From: Neoechinorhynchus agilis
Taxonomy: Eukaryota > Acanthocephala
Length of the DNA stretch: 64,000 nucleotides
Assembly: GCA_051530055.1 (NCBI GenBank)
Contig: CM121341.1
Span: 5,022,001-5,086,000 of the forward strand
Reading direction: 5' to 3'
Part shown: piece by piece, positions 1-12,440 of the stretch
Layout: each line of letters begins with the position of its first letter
How positions within the stretch are numbered: position 1 is the stretch's first letter
Made by a program: the position numbers and the translations under genes
Notes under the pieces: generated by a model
What the model was told of the DNA's origin: nothing
The model's input: the letters and a program-made list of their open reading frames with translations, nothing else
Database searches by the model: none

Positions 1-1
1 T

Positions 2-178
2 CTTGGACGACAAATGATCGACATTGTTAATGCTAGAAGGATGTGTGAAAAGAAACTTATTCAATGGATCAATTCTGAAGAAATTGGGCAATGCAGTGAC
101 CTTGAGGAAAACGAAGAGCAAGGTCCAGAAAACGATGAAGAAAAGGCCGGTGAAGTTTCGGCGATTGATGAAAATTGA
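2..178 (+). CDS. 3' end of an unrecognised protein gene
   Basis: An open frame enters from the left edge and stops with TGA at 176-178, giving 58 residues. The first half is mixed, with a helix-like stretch reading MCEKKLIQWINSEEIG. The last 25 residues are strongly acidic (many E and D), as in a flexible tail. The sharp change to non-coding composition after the stop supports a real C-terminus. I do not recognise the family. The upstream part lies outside the window, and a shadow frame at 175-480 looks like 3' flank. Confidence 0.5.
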   Translation, partial: LGRQMIDIVNARRMCEKKLIQWINSEEIGQCSDLEENEEQGPENDEEKAGEVSAIDEN

Positions 179-479
179 AGGATTTTCTCGGCGATTCCAA
201 TAAAAATTGCTATGTAACTAAGGTTTCATTTTCTATTTTGATCAAGAATAATGTTGGAAACACCCTAATTAGGATAGTCCCGAGAAGCCTTCGTAATAAA
301 ACACTGAAAAGACTCTGCAGAGACTTGTGTTGTCTACTGAGCACAATTGATCGAATTTTCATCTGCTCACCGAATACCTTTATAAAATTTTCAACAAACA
401 ATCAAAACGCCTCTCAACGCTACCACCACAATTTTTACATCATTTTTTATCTCCTTTTCACACGAGCACAACACTCGTA

Positions 480-1090
480 ATTCTAATTTGTTTCATTTTC
501 TCTCATCCTCGCACCTCCCAGTAATTTTCTTGGATATCGAGACCCGAAATGGACCTAAGGAGAGACCCAGCCTCACAAATTCCCCTACAGACAATAGACG
601 CCAACTTTCGTATCCGAACGAGCCCATTATCCACTTTTAAATCAACAACCACATTCAATTTTACCTATCAGTAATCGCACTTCCCTGTACCAACTTTCCC
701 ACCCGAACGAGCCCGTTATCCACTCCAAAATCAACAACAGGATATCGAGACCCGAAATGACCTAGAGAGACCCACCTCACAAATCCTAAACAATACGCAA
801 CTTTCCCGACCCGAACGAGCCCGTTATCCACTCCAAAATCAACAACCACATTCATTTTTCCTATCAGTAATCGCACCTCCCTGTACTTCCGCTCCTTTTT
901 CCATACTGCCCAATCTTCTTGGATATCGAGACCCGAAATGAACCTGAGAAGAGACCCAACCTCAGAAACTCCCCAGAAAACAATAACCGTCAACTTTCCC
1001 AACCCGATTGGATATTTCCCCGCCCGACCAGACCCGGTATAGACTCCAAAACCAACAGCCACATTCATTTATCCTATCAGAACTCGAGTG
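480..1090. repeat. Degenerate tandem repeat, about 190 bp, 3-4 copies
   Basis: The phrase TTGGATATCGAGACCCGAAA recurs at about 532, 740 and 919, each followed by similar blocks (CGAACGAGCCCGTTATCCAC, then CAACAACCACATTCA, then CCTATCAGTAATCGCAC). Copies differ by indels and substitutions, so this is an old array. The open frames across it are by-products of the repeat. The stretch 179-480 upstream holds nothing I can name and is probably 3' UTR or flank of the preceding gene. Confidence 0.75.
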
Positions 1091-1296
1091 TTCATGATGA
1101 TCGTTTCCTATTCTTTATAAATTAACAAATAAAATGTGTTATTATAAGATACGATCTTTTTAGAATGAAGTACAGCGATTGAGCAATCAAAATTACTGTG
1201 GATTTGTATTTTAAACGTTTGATTCCGGTCGACTTCGATGACTAAGGTGCCTGTCTGAAATTTAAGTTTTTGCTTAACAATCTCTTTTTTTTAAAG

Positions 1297-2012
1297 TTTT
1301 ACTGGCAAGCCGGTATTGTTATCATCATTCAATTTTAGTCAATCCCTTTCTTGTCCGGCTATCAAAATTAATCCGGTGCCCACTGCTCACAGTATTGGAC
1401 ACTATTGCCGAACTCAGTAGTCTTTAAGGCTGCTCTCAGGATTCATGAACATCCGCGATTAATAACATTTTTTTCGATTAAAGTCGTTTCGAACTTCGTC
1501 GGATTCATCATCAGTTTGTTACTAATAGACGCTATTGGATATTTAGGCTGGACTTAATTGTTTTCTCCAAGGACGGCTTGAAGTTTGAGAAATCCCATCC
1601 ATGGTTTCGCTCTCCCTTCATTTTCTTTTTTTCAAAGTTTTCCGATATTATTTTAAAATACCGGCTTGCCAGTAAAACTTAAAATAGAACACAGCGCTCA
1701 CCCTGAGTCGAATAACTGGCTGAGTTTGACATTTCGTAGTTGTGTCGAGGTGGTCACCCGTGATCCCGATTTTGGGAATCCGTTACCACCAAAGACGCAC
1801 AGCCAAAGGAGACGAAATACCTCGTTGAAAGGAGGAAACTCACTGATGAGTCCCGCCTCCTCGGGAGGTATCTGAAGATCCGCAGGAATGTACAAACTCT
1901 TTTATCGGATGCATTAGAGATTATGTGGTTATATCACTTCTCTGATTTAATTGGTTTGGCTTTATGCCTAAATAAATAAGCCGGACAACTAAAGGGATTG
2001 ACTAAAATTTAA
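1297..2012. repeat. Two interlaced inverted-repeat pairs (possible MITE remnant)
   Basis: Pair A: about 21 bp at 1297-1317 (AGTTTTACTGGCAAGCCGGT) recurs inverted at 1660-1680. Pair B: about 30 bp at 1330-1360 (TTTAGTCAATCCCTTTC, then TGTCCGGCT) recurs inverted at 1979-2011. The order is A, B, A', B', so the pairs cross rather than nest. No transposase frame lies between them, which suggests non-autonomous elements or a rearranged composite. The interval 2013-2537 is AT-rich and I see nothing in it. Confidence 0.6.
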
Positions 2013-2537
2013 TGATATTCTCATTTTTTATTCGAAATTCTTCAAACGTAATTTTCGCTTTAGATTGCCAAACCTTTTGCACGCAATAAAATAATATACA
2101 AACGTTTTAAGAGTGTATCACCATCCATATCTGATAAAATATTTCATCGCCGATTCTAGATCGCATTTGAATCATGTCTTTTCTGGTTGGAAATTTTTAG
2201 ACTTATGCCCCTTGTAGTGTTTTTTCTACGATTCAAATTTCTGACAAGAAGATTGCCCCTATTAATTGCGTTAAATATAATTGCTTCGTTTCATATGGAC
2301 TAACTTCATTGTTTTCCGCTTAACAGACATTACTCATTATATTGATTTCCTAATTTTTTTACTATAAGCTGAAATTATTTTGAACAACGTCAATGGTACC
2401 CATCATTATTAAAATCACAATTTGAACCCTGACTTTGCCCGAGAGTAAATTAGATCAAATTAATCGGAATTTCTTTTTTAGACGCAACGAAGCAAGTTGC
2501 TTTTAATATTCGATGATCTGCATAGTGGTTTCTGGCC

Positions 2538-2953
2538 GAAACTATAAATTATGCTTTTGGTTAAAAATTTGATCCAAAAGAGAAAGGTAGTAAAATTAAA
2601 ATGATTTTGACATTTCGGTACAATCTTGTGTCTTTTTATCAAGGTTGTGCAAGCTTTCTAGCGCCGATGAATAGGAGCGTTGAAGAAACTATAAATTATG
2701 CTTTTGGTTAAAAATTTGATCCAAAAGAGAAAGGTAGTAAAATTAAAATGATTTTGACATTTCGGTACAATCTTGTGTCTTTTTATCAAGGTTGTGCAAG
2801 CTTTCTAGCGCCGATGAATAGGAGCGTTGAAGAAACTATAAATTATGCTTTTGGTTAAAAATTTGATCCAAAAGAGAAAGGTAGTAAAATTAAAATGATT
2901 TTGACATTTCGGTACAATCTTGTGTCTTTTTATCAAGGTTGTGCAAGCTTTCT
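2538..2953. repeat. 147-bp tandem repeat, 2.8 copies
   Basis: Three nearly identical units start at 2538, 2685 and 2832, each opening with GAAACTATAAATTATGC. The third is cut after GTGCAAGCTTTCT. Spacing is exactly 147 bp both times and copies look almost identical, so the expansion is recent. There is no coding potential. The flank 2954-3345, up to the RBMS stop codon, shows no gene. Confidence 0.95.
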
Positions 2954-3345
2954 GATAAAGGCATACGAGATTGTGTGTCTTTTAAAATCATTTTCTTCAA
3001 ATAGATCTACATGGTTTCAACAAAAGCAAAAATGAAACAAGTTAGAAAACGGTTTAAGGGACCAGAAAATTTAGATGTCCTCTATCTCATACAAACTCTC
3101 GCGCGAACGAATGGATGCAAAGTCGTTGTTCAGGACTAAATCACACCAGCAGCCACGGTAAGTTTCATTTGAAATTCTGTGATAAAATGGAGATTCCTCG
3201 GTGTATCTTTCTTGACTTCGGACATTTCACGCACTGGGGTTTCGTGTTCGTGTAGGACATTGGGTTTGGTGTGGGGTGTCCGTGCGTTGTCGCGACCTCA
3301 TCTCCATTTGGCTGCTAACTTTGCAGTTCCCTGAACAACTGCACA

Positions 3346-6300
3346 TCATTTTGTCACATTGTCAGGTTCAACCGGTTCAATGTTCTGCTGCACTGAAGGG
3401 GTTAAATCCAAGTTCGCTGCTGGTTCATCTGTACCATCATTTTGAACATTTTCGTCGGGTTCAACTGGGAAAAATTCTTCATTACTGCCTGATACAACAG
3501 GGTTGTTCGCGGTTGAAATCGTAACCGAAGAAGCCGAAGACGATTCGTATGCCGGATACTCATAACCATTGTCGTCGTCACATTGTTCTTCACCAAATTC
3601 ATTAACATTAGCGTCGGACGATACCGTCGAGTAATGGCTACTTGCAGCACCGAGATTTCCATTGGCCGTCGGTGCCATGATATATGGATTTAAAGCGGTT
3701 ATTCCATCGTAAGTTGCCAGAATACTAGGTACGAATGCTCCAGTTGGCGGAGAATGTGGGGAGGATGAATGATTAAAGTACGGGAACGTGTTAAAAAATC
3801 CATTTGTCGAATAGGCAGCTGCAGCGACGGCAGCTTGAGTAGCAAAAGGCATTTGAGGTTGTTGTTGAGCGGCCTGGAGGTTCGGAGGAGATCCAATGTG
3901 GAGCTGGGCGAATGCATGAGTAAGTTGTCCGCCTGGAGATGCCAAATAACAAATCGGTGTAGCAGCGGCTGCTGCTGCAGCTGCATGATTGGCGTTCAAA
4001 TAGTCCTGAGGGTTATTGGTTGGAGGAGTCGTTGCAAACAATGTAGTTGGATGAGTTGTCAAAGTCGGCGGCTGTACATCCGGTCTATATTGCATGTAAG
4101 TGGCTCCTGGATGATCATATTGATGAGTGACGGGTGGCAATCCAAACGGTCTACCTAGTCCGGCTGCTAGATTTTGAGCATGTTCCGCGTAATAATTAGC
4201 CGATGCGGCTGCTGCAGCTGCGACCTGTGCAGCGTTGGGTTGAACTTGATTAGTGCCGAAAGATGATCTTTGATGAGATTGTCTCGGTTTTTTGCTTCCA
4301 TCCGCTAATTTTACTAACAATTCACTGTCACCCAACTGCTGATGTTGTTTCCCGTTCAATTCTTGGATAACTTGCTCACAAATATCGCGAGTTTCCATTC
4401 TAGCAAATCCAACTCCTTTGCTTCTTGAACCATTGTCCCTGAGTATTCGAGTGGAAATCACGTTTCCGTATCTACTCAAGACAGATTCCAAAATTACTTC
4501 AGTTACCGTTGGCGAGAGATTCGCAAAATACAAGTTGGTTGGGTCTTGTTCTTGTTGCTACACGTGCCAATATTATGAGAATATTTTAATCGAGAAACAC
4601 GTACGAACCTTTGCTTTTTGAGCATGGAAATTCGTGAGTCGATTAATACGCTGCATGGCAAAATCCGCAGCTTCCGGGGTTTCAAAGTCAACGAAACCAT
4701 ATCCCTTACATTTATTTGTGTCTTTATCAAGAATGGCTTTGAGAGATCGAATCCGTCCAGCACCTTGGCACAATCGCGCTAACTCAGCGTCGTCAAACTC
4801 CTTTGGGAGTCCTTTAATGTAAAGATTGGTTCGACTTAGTTGACTATCGTTCGTACTATCATTTACTTGAGTGTTCATTACGTAGCCTGGTCCATACAAG
4901 TTACTAGTTGTATTCGTATTGCTGGAACCTTGCTGAAATCGATGATTGCTTGGACGATAAGTTCGGTATGTAACGCTATCCGCTGCCGCCGCCGCTGCTG
5001 CGGTCCGTGTTAGTTGCATGTTGTTGTCCGTTGATGTTTGGTTGTTGGTCGGTGAAACCATTCGGATTGCGCGGAATGAACGATCGAGTGGATCAACTAG
5101 AGAAGAGTCGATCACGGTTCCCGAGTTATAAATTCGATTTTCGTAATACGATGAAGATTCCTTGTTTTGGCGATTATTAGAAGGAGGCTGAAATTAAAAG
5201 GGGCCAAGGTTAAACAGGAGTTGCCGAGAATTGTGCTCGTTCACATTTGTACCTTTTTTAACAGGGGGTGTGTTCAAACGAGCAATTAAAATGTTTGAAG
5301 GTGGTAGTGGCAGCGGAACACAAAATGAATCACCAACACAAAACTCAACGCTATAGAGAAATTGAGGCGAAAACAGTCTTGAAGGACACGAAAACGAGGT
5401 TCAAAAACAATCCAAGTAGCAAGAGAGTTTCAAAATCTTACATGCTTCTCACAGGGACGAACTAGCGTTGCACTGACATATCTTTCACTAGAGGATTGTC
5501 GTGGAAAAAAGGAGTAGGAGGAAGAGAAGTGCGTCAGATTTAAATAGCGCGTCTAAAAAATGTCAAATTCCAACCAATTTGGACATAGAACGTCCTCAAT
5601 ATTCTGGGTCGTAATTCGGGGAACATTCCATTGGTAAGTCATGAATAATATTTTAATTCGAGCCAAAAGATTTTATTCATCGAAAACAAATATAGGAGCT
5701 CTGAACTTCACCCTCTTTTGTACGTCTCAGACATCCGAGTTCTTAGTTTCTATTTTTCGTTTTGTGGATTTATACGACGCGAAACTATGCAAAAAGTCCA
5801 GATAAAATTACTTAATTTTTATTCTCTAAGAAGAAACCTTTTTGAAATTTCTCAAAACAATGTTTTAAAAAGAAATCCGAGGTCCCAGACCAAACAATTC
5901 ATCGAAAATCAATCTAAGAGCTCTGAACTTCACCTTTTTTGTACGTCTCAGACATCCGAGTGTTCAGTTTCTATTGTTTCTTTTTGTGGATTTACACAAG
6001 ATGAAAATATACAAAAAAAAGCCCAGATAAAATTACTTCCTTTTTATTCTCCAAGCAGAAACCTTTTTGAAATTTTTTAAAACAATGTTTTAAAAAGAAA
6101 TCCGAGGTCCCAGACCAAACAATTCATCAAAAATCAATCTAAGAGCTCTGAACGTCACCCTTTTTTGTACGTCTCAGACATCCGATTGTTCAGTTTCTAT
6201 TGTTTCTTTTTGTGGATTTACACAAGATGAAAATAGACAAAAAGCCCAGATAAAATTACTTCCTTTTTATTCTCCAAGAAGAAACCTTTTTGAAATTTCT

Positions 6301-9300
6301 CAAAACAATGTTTTAAAAAGAAATCCGAGGTCCCAGACCAAACAATTCATCGAAAATCAATCTAAGAGCTCTGAACGTCACCCTTTTTTGTACGTCTCAG
6401 ACATCCGAATGTTCAGTTTCTATTGTTTCTTTTTGTGGATTTACACAAGATGAAAATAGACAAAAAAGCCCAGATAAAATTACTTCCTTTTTATTCTCTA
6501 AGAAGAAACCTTTTTGAAATTTCTCAAAACAATGTTTTAAAAAGAAATCCGAGGTCCCAGACCAAACAATTCATCGAAAATCAATCTAAGAGCTCTGAAC
6601 GTCACCTTTTTTGTACGTCTCAGACATCCGAATGTTCAGTTTCTATTGTTTCTTTTTGTGGATTTACACAAGATGAAAATAGACAAAAAAGCCCAGATAA
6701 AATTACTTAATTTTTATTCTCTAAGAAGAAACCTTTTTGAAATTTCTCAAAACAATGTTTTAAAAAGAAATCCGAGGTCCCAGACCAAACAATTCATCGA
6801 AAATCAATCTAAGAGCTCTGAACGTCACCCTTTTTTGTACGTCTCAGACATCCGAATGTTCAGTTTCCATTGTTTCTTTTTGTGGATTTACACAAGATGA
6901 AAATAGACAAAAAGCCCAGATAAAATTACTTAATTTTTATTCTCTAAGAAGAAACCTTTTTGAAATTTCTCAAAACAATGTTTTAAAAAGAAATCCGAGG
7001 TCCCAGACCAAACAATTCATCGAAAATCAATCTAAGAGCTCTGAACGTCACCCTTTTTTGTACGTCTCAGACATCCGAATGTTCAGTTTCCATTGTTTCT
7101 TTTTGTGGATTTACACAAGATGAAAATAGACAAAAAAGCCCAGATAAAATTACTTAATTTTTATTCTCTAAGAAGAAACCTTTTTGAAATTTCTCAAAAC
7201 AATGTTTTAAAAAGAAATCCGAGGTCCCAGACCAAACAATTCATCGAAAATCAATCTAAGAGCTCTGAACGTCACCTTTTTTTATCGTCTCAGACATCTG
7301 AATGTTCAGTTTCCATTGTTTCTTTTTGTGGATTTACACAAGATGAAAATATACAAAAAAGCAGATAAAATTACTTAATTTTTATTCTCTAAGTAGAAAC
7401 CTTTTTGAAATTTCTCAAAACAATGTTTTAAAAGAAATCCGAGGTCCCAGACCAAACAATTCATAAAATCAATCTAAGAGCTCTGAACGTCACCCTTTTT
7501 TGTACGTCTCAGACATCCGAATGTTCAGTTTCTATTGTTTCTTTTTGTGGATTTACACAAGATGAAAATAGACAAAAAGCCCAGATAAAATTACTTCCTT
7601 TTTATTCTCTAAGAAGAAACCTTTTTGAAATTTCTCAAAACAATGTTTTAAAAAGAAATCCGAGGTCCCAGACCAAACAATTCATCAAAAATCAATCTAA
7701 GAGCTCTGAACGTCACCCTTTTTTGTACGTCTCAGACATCCGAGTGTTCAGTTTCTATTGTTTCTTTTTGTGGATTTATACAAGACGAAAATAGACAAAA
7801 AAGCCCAGATAAAATTACTTCCTTTTTATTCTCTAAGTAGAAACCTTTTTGAAATTTCTCAAAACAATGTTTTAAAAAGAAATCCGAGGTTGGGGACCAA
7901 ACAATTCATCAAAAATCAATCTAAGAGCTCTGAACGTCACCCTTTTTTGTACGTCTCATCCGAGTGTTCAGTTTCTATTGTTTCTTTTTGTGGATTTACA
8001 CAAGATGAAAATAGACAAAAAAGCCCAGATAAAATTACTTCCTTTTTATTCTCCAAGAAGAAACCCTTTAGAAATTTCTCAAAAAAATATTTTAAAAGGA
8101 AATCCGAGGTCCCAGACCAAACAATTCATCGAAAATCAATCTAAGAGCTCTGAACGTCACCCCCTTTTTGTACGTCTCAGACATCTGAATGTTCAGTTTC
8201 TATTGTTTCTTTTTGTGGATTTACACAAGATGAAAATAGACAAAAAAGCCCAGATAAAATTACTTCCTTTTTATTCTCCAAGAAGAAACCCTTTAGAAAT
8301 TTCTCAAAAAAATATTTTAAAAGGAAATCCGAGGTCCCATACCAAACAATTCATCGAAAATCAATCTAAGAGCTCTGAACGTCACCCTTTTTTGTACGTC
8401 TCAGACATCTGAATGTTCATTTTCCATTGTTTCTTTTTGTGGATTTATACAACGCGAAACTATACAAAAAGCCCAGATAAAATTGGTTCCTTTTTTCTCT
8501 AAGAAGAAACCTTTTTGAAATTTCTCAAAACAATGTTTTAAAAAGAAATCCGAGGTCCCAGACCAAACAATTCATCGAAAATCAATCTAAGAGCTCTGAA
8601 CGTCACCCTTTTTTGTACGTCTCAGATATCCGGATGTTCATTTTCCATTGTTTCTTTTTGTGGATTTACACAAGATGAAAATAGACAAAAAGTCCAGATA
8701 AAATTACTTCCTTTTTATTCTCTAAGAAGAAACCTTTTCGAAATTTCTCAGGTCAAGAAAATATCATTGCTTACACTATTTCCTAAATACTTGTTTACGA
8801 AAATCCTGAAGTTTCTTGTTAAAACAAATAAGAATATAAGATGTATGGCAAGTGTTGACAACTAGAATCCAATTGAGATTCGGCCAAATATTTAAAAATC
8901 GAGTAAGACATTTCCGGCAACATAGTGTTGTATCATCTTCGTGAAAGCATAGTTCTAGAGAAAATCTTGTATGCCGAGAGTTCGATGGCATTTTGCGTAT
9001 TGTTATAATGAGCAATAAACGAACAAGACCTTTTTCTCTAACACAAAACGGAAAATGTCTACTTGAAGCATATGCTAATCACAAGGAAATAAAACCTTTT
9101 GAGTTCGGAAATGTACACTGCCTTTTTTTCCCAACAAAATTTTCAAAGACCTTCGTGTGAAAGGTTAAAGTTCATTCGCAACGTTCTATTAAAAATTTTG
9201 CGACGATTTCTAGAAGAAGATATCGTTTCAAGGTTTAAAAAGTTAAGAATATCTCAAAAGAGTTGGGTATTCCACAGTATTTTTGAGGAACTTTGTGGCA

Positions 9301-9853
9301 AAAAATGGAATGTTAACAAGAAGTCGTGTAGAATGCGAATATCACACGGTTCATTGGCGCCCCGGCTCATAAGTCTCAGCCTTGATTTGTAGTCTCGTCG
9401 AGCATTCCTCTACACAAAAACGATGGAATTCACAAATAGTTTTGGTGGTAACGAGTGTGAGCGAGGAGCAATTTTACTAATCAAAACCCCTTTTTTCTCC
9501 TTGTAATGTTGCGTGTTGGAGCAACCGCACAACTAAGGAGGGCAAAGAAGCAGCATTTTTAGAGGAAAAAAAAGAAGGGAAGTAAAGAATATGCTAGACA
9601 TACGAGAAAAGACGGTTGAAGGGCGTTTTTGTATATGTGAGAGTACACTCACCACATATCCTCCATAGAGTTTCTGATTGGTAACCTCCAATCCTGGCAA
9701 ATGTTCTTGAGTTCGTTCAATTGACCTTTGTCCAAGTTTAAAGTAGGCTAATTGTTGTGGAGTGTACCGAGGAGAAGTAACCACTGAAGGGTCACTGCTA
9801 CCACCGACAAGATGTTGATTGATTGTTTCATTAGTGGTGATTCGTCTGTGCAT
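3346..9853 (-). CDS. RBMS: RBMS / Alan-shepard family single-stranded RNA-binding protein
   Basis: Three coding exons read in frame: 9853-9653, 5187-4609 and 4557-3346, giving 663 residues. Tandem RRMs lie at about residues 186-258 ([12 protein letters not shown] with RNP1-like KGYGFVDF) and 267-345 ([12 protein letters not shown] with KGVGFARME). The linker [12 protein letters not shown], created exactly by the 51-bp intron 4558-4608, is a hallmark of the shep/SUP-26/RBMS family, whose members bind mRNA and affect stability and translation. Poly-alanine runs precede RRM1 and recur in the long proline/glutamine-rich C-terminal region, as in the fly protein. Exon 1 (67 residues) joins exon 2 in phase 0 through a GTGAGT donor and TTTCAG acceptor. 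The intron of about 4.5 kb carries a 222-bp satellite. Exon 1 is less certain than the RRM exons. Confidence 0.9.
5696..8755. repeat. 222-bp satellite, about 14 copies, inside the RBMS intron
   Basis: The junction phrase GAGCTCTGAAC recurs every 219-228 bp from 5696 to about 8590. Units are highly similar, with single-base indels that switch the reading frame, so the repeated small open frames (with [15 protein letters not shown]) are not one protein. Edge units diverge most, as expected for arrays homogenised by unequal exchange. The array fills most of the long RBMS intron, on the strand opposite to the gene. Confidence 0.95.
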
Positions 9854-9883
9854 TGTCAGACCTTGGCTAATCGCTCGCTCGCT

Positions 9884-9891
9884 CTATATAC
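9884..9891 (-). promoter_or_regulatory. TATA box of the RBMS gene
   Basis: On the minus strand the sequence reads TATATAG about 31 bp before the ATG at 9853, followed by a GAGCGAGCGAGCG stretch. The spacing would put transcription start within a few bases of the ATG, so the 5' UTR would be very short. Supported by motif and position only. Confidence 0.45.
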
Positions 9892-10100
9892 GACTGACCA
9901 TTCGATCAGCTAAAGTTAATTATTTTTTAAATAGAAAGGGTGCGGGGGGAGGGGATTTGAACTCGTTTTTGCGCTCGATGGTGGCGGTGACACAAGGTAC
10001 ACCACCAAAGTGACTGTAGGAAACCGAGGAGAGTTGTTAGTAAGACGCTCCCACACCAGCGCATACAAAAGAGAGAGCTTTCGAAGACTACACGCCTAGG

Positions 10101-10120
10101 TGGTGGTGGTGGTGGTGGTG
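10101..10120 (+). repeat. (GGT)n microsatellite
   Basis: About seven GGT triplets just upstream of the G-rich minisatellite. It makes an antisense poly-threonine frame that is not a gene. Confidence 0.85.
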
Positions 10121-10249
10121 CACGACATTACTACTCTCTTCGGCGCAAAATAAAGTTGGCAGCCGTTACAGTCGCAGTGTCGTTTGCTTTGACAACTGAG
10201 AAGAGAATGAGAGAGATGATGCTTTTTAGCCAACCGTCGCAGGCCCGTG

Positions 10250-12440
10250 AACCTTTTGGTCAATCGGGGGCGGCGAGGGAGGCGAGGGAGGGACGTTGGA
10301 GGGGAATTCATGGGATGAAATGGGGAAAGACATCCGGCACAATCGAGGGCGGCGAGGGCGGCGAGGGAGGGACGCTGGAGGGGAATTCATGGGATGAAAT
10401 GGGGAAAGACATCCGACACAATCGAGGGCGGCGAGGGCGGCGAGGGAGGGACGTTGGAGGGGAATTCATGGGATGAAATGGGCCAATAAAACACAATGAG
10501 CCTTTTAGTCAATCGAGGATCGCGATTCGGTGGGCGGCGAGGGGGGAATTCATTGGATGAAATGGGAAAACATCCGACACAATCGAGGGTCGCGAGGGCG
10601 GCGAGGGAGGGACGTTGGAGGGGAATTCATTGGATGAAATGGGGAAAGACATCCGGCACAATCGAGGGCGGCGAGGGCGGCGAGGGAGGGACGTTGAGGG
10701 GAATTCATTGGATGAAATGGGAAAAAACATCCAACACAGACCTTGGTCAATCGAGGATCGCGAGGGCGGCGAGGGAGGGACGTTGGAGGGGAATTCATTG
10801 GATGAAATGGGAAAAAACATCCAACACAACGAACCTTTTGGTCAATCGAGGATCGCGAGGCGGCGAGGGAGGGACGTTGGAGGGGAATTCATTGGATGAA
10901 ATGGGAAAACATCCAACACAGAACCTTTTGGTCAATCGAGGGTCGCGAGGGCGGCGAAGGAGGGACGTTGGAGGGGAATTCATTGGATGAAATGGGAAAA
11001 AACATCCGACACAATCGAGGGCGGCGAGGGCGGCGAAGGAGGGACGTTGGAGGGGAATTCATTGGATGAAATGGGCCAATAAAACACAATGAGCCTTTTA
11101 GTCAATCGAGGATCGCGATTCGGTGGGGGGGGCGGCGAGGGAGGGGAATTCATTGGATGAAATGGGAAAAGACATCCAACACAGTAAACCTTTTGGTCAA
11201 TCGAGGGTCGCGAGGGAGGCGAGGGAGGGACGTTGGAGGGGAATTCATTGGATGAAATGCCAATAAAACACAATGAGTCTTTTAGTCAATCGAGGATCGC
11301 GATTCGGTGAGCAGGGAGGGGAATTCATTGGATGCAATGGGCCAATAAAACACAATGAGCCTTTTAGTCAATCGAGGATCGAAATTCGGTGAGGGGCGGC
11401 GAGGGAGAGGGAATTCTTTGGATGAAATGGGAAAAAACATCCGACACAGTGAACCTTTTGGTCAATCGAGGGTCGCGATTCGGTGAGGGGGCGGCGAGGG
11501 AGGGAAATTCATTGGATGAAATGGGAAAAACATCCGACACAATCGAGGGCGGCGAGGGTGGCGAGGGGGAATTCATTGGATGAAATGGGCCAATAAAACA
11601 CAATGAGCCTTTTAGTCAATCGAGGATCGCGATTCGGTGAGGGGGGCGGCGAGGGAGGGGAATTCATTGGATGAAATGGGAAAAAACATCCAACACAGTG
11701 AACCTTTTGGTCAATCGAGGGTCGCGAGGGCGGCGAAGGAGGGACGTTGGAGGGGAATTCATTGGATGAAATGGGAAAAAACATCCGACACAATCGAGGG
11801 CGGCGAGGGCGGCGAAGGAGGGACGTTGGAGGGGAATTCATTGGATGAAATGGGCCAATAAAACACAATGAGCCTTTTAGTCAATCGAGGATCGCGATTC
11901 GGTGAGGGGCGGCGAGGGAGGGGAATTCATTGGATGAAATGGGCCAATAAAACACAATGAGCCTTTTAGTCAATCGAGGATCGAAATTCGGTGAGGGGCG
12001 GCGAGGGAGAGGGAATTCTTTGGATGAAATGGGAAAAAACATCCGACACAGTGAACCTTTTGGTCAATCGAGGGTCGCGATTCGGTGAGGGGGCGGCGAG
12101 GGAGGGAAATTCATTGGATGAAATGGGAAAAAACATCCGACACAATCGAGGGCGGCGAGGGTGGCGAGGGGGAATTCATTGGATGAAATGGGCCAATAAA
12201 ACACAATGAGCCTTTTAGTCAATCGAGGATCGCGATTCGGTGAGGGGGGGCGGCGAGGGAGGGGAACTCATTGGATGAAATGGGAAAAGACATCCGACAC
12301 AATCGAGGGTCGCGAGGGCGGCGAGGGAGGGACGTTGGGAGGGGAATTCATTGGATGAAATGGGAAAAAGCATCCAACACAACGAACCTTTTGGTCAATC
12401 GAGGGTCGCGAGGGCGGCGAGTAAGGGGAATTTATCTGAT
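10250..12440 (+). repeat. G-rich minisatellite with composite units
   Basis: A 2.2-kb array built of recurring blocks: GGAATTCATTGGATGAAATG, ACATCCGACACAATCGAGG, GGCGGCGAGGGCGGCGAGGG, and a CAATAAAACACAATGAGCC variant followed by TTTTAGTCAATCGAGGATCG. Blocks occur in higher-order combinations; for example 11590-11870 closely matches other stretches including 11930-12200. The plus strand is strongly G-rich against the AT-rich surroundings. Open frames on both strands (with HPMNSPPTSLPRR or GNSLDEMGK) result from the repeat lacking stops and are not genes. Confidence 0.95.

Noticed and set aside
1845-1885. Hammerhead-ribozyme-like CTGATGAGTCCC...GGGA
   Set aside because: The CUGAUGAG and a stem II-like pair are present, but the required GAAA after stem II is missing (GGTATC follows) and no flanking stems I/III are clear.
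5718-8412. Repeated plus-strand frames in the 222-bp array
   Set aside because: They recur because the unit recurs, shift frame with single-base indels and lie inside the RBMS intron on the other strand.
9099-9392. 97-residue plus-strand frame
   Set aside because: Lies in the RBMS intron near exon 1, no recognisable motif, AT-rich non-coding composition.
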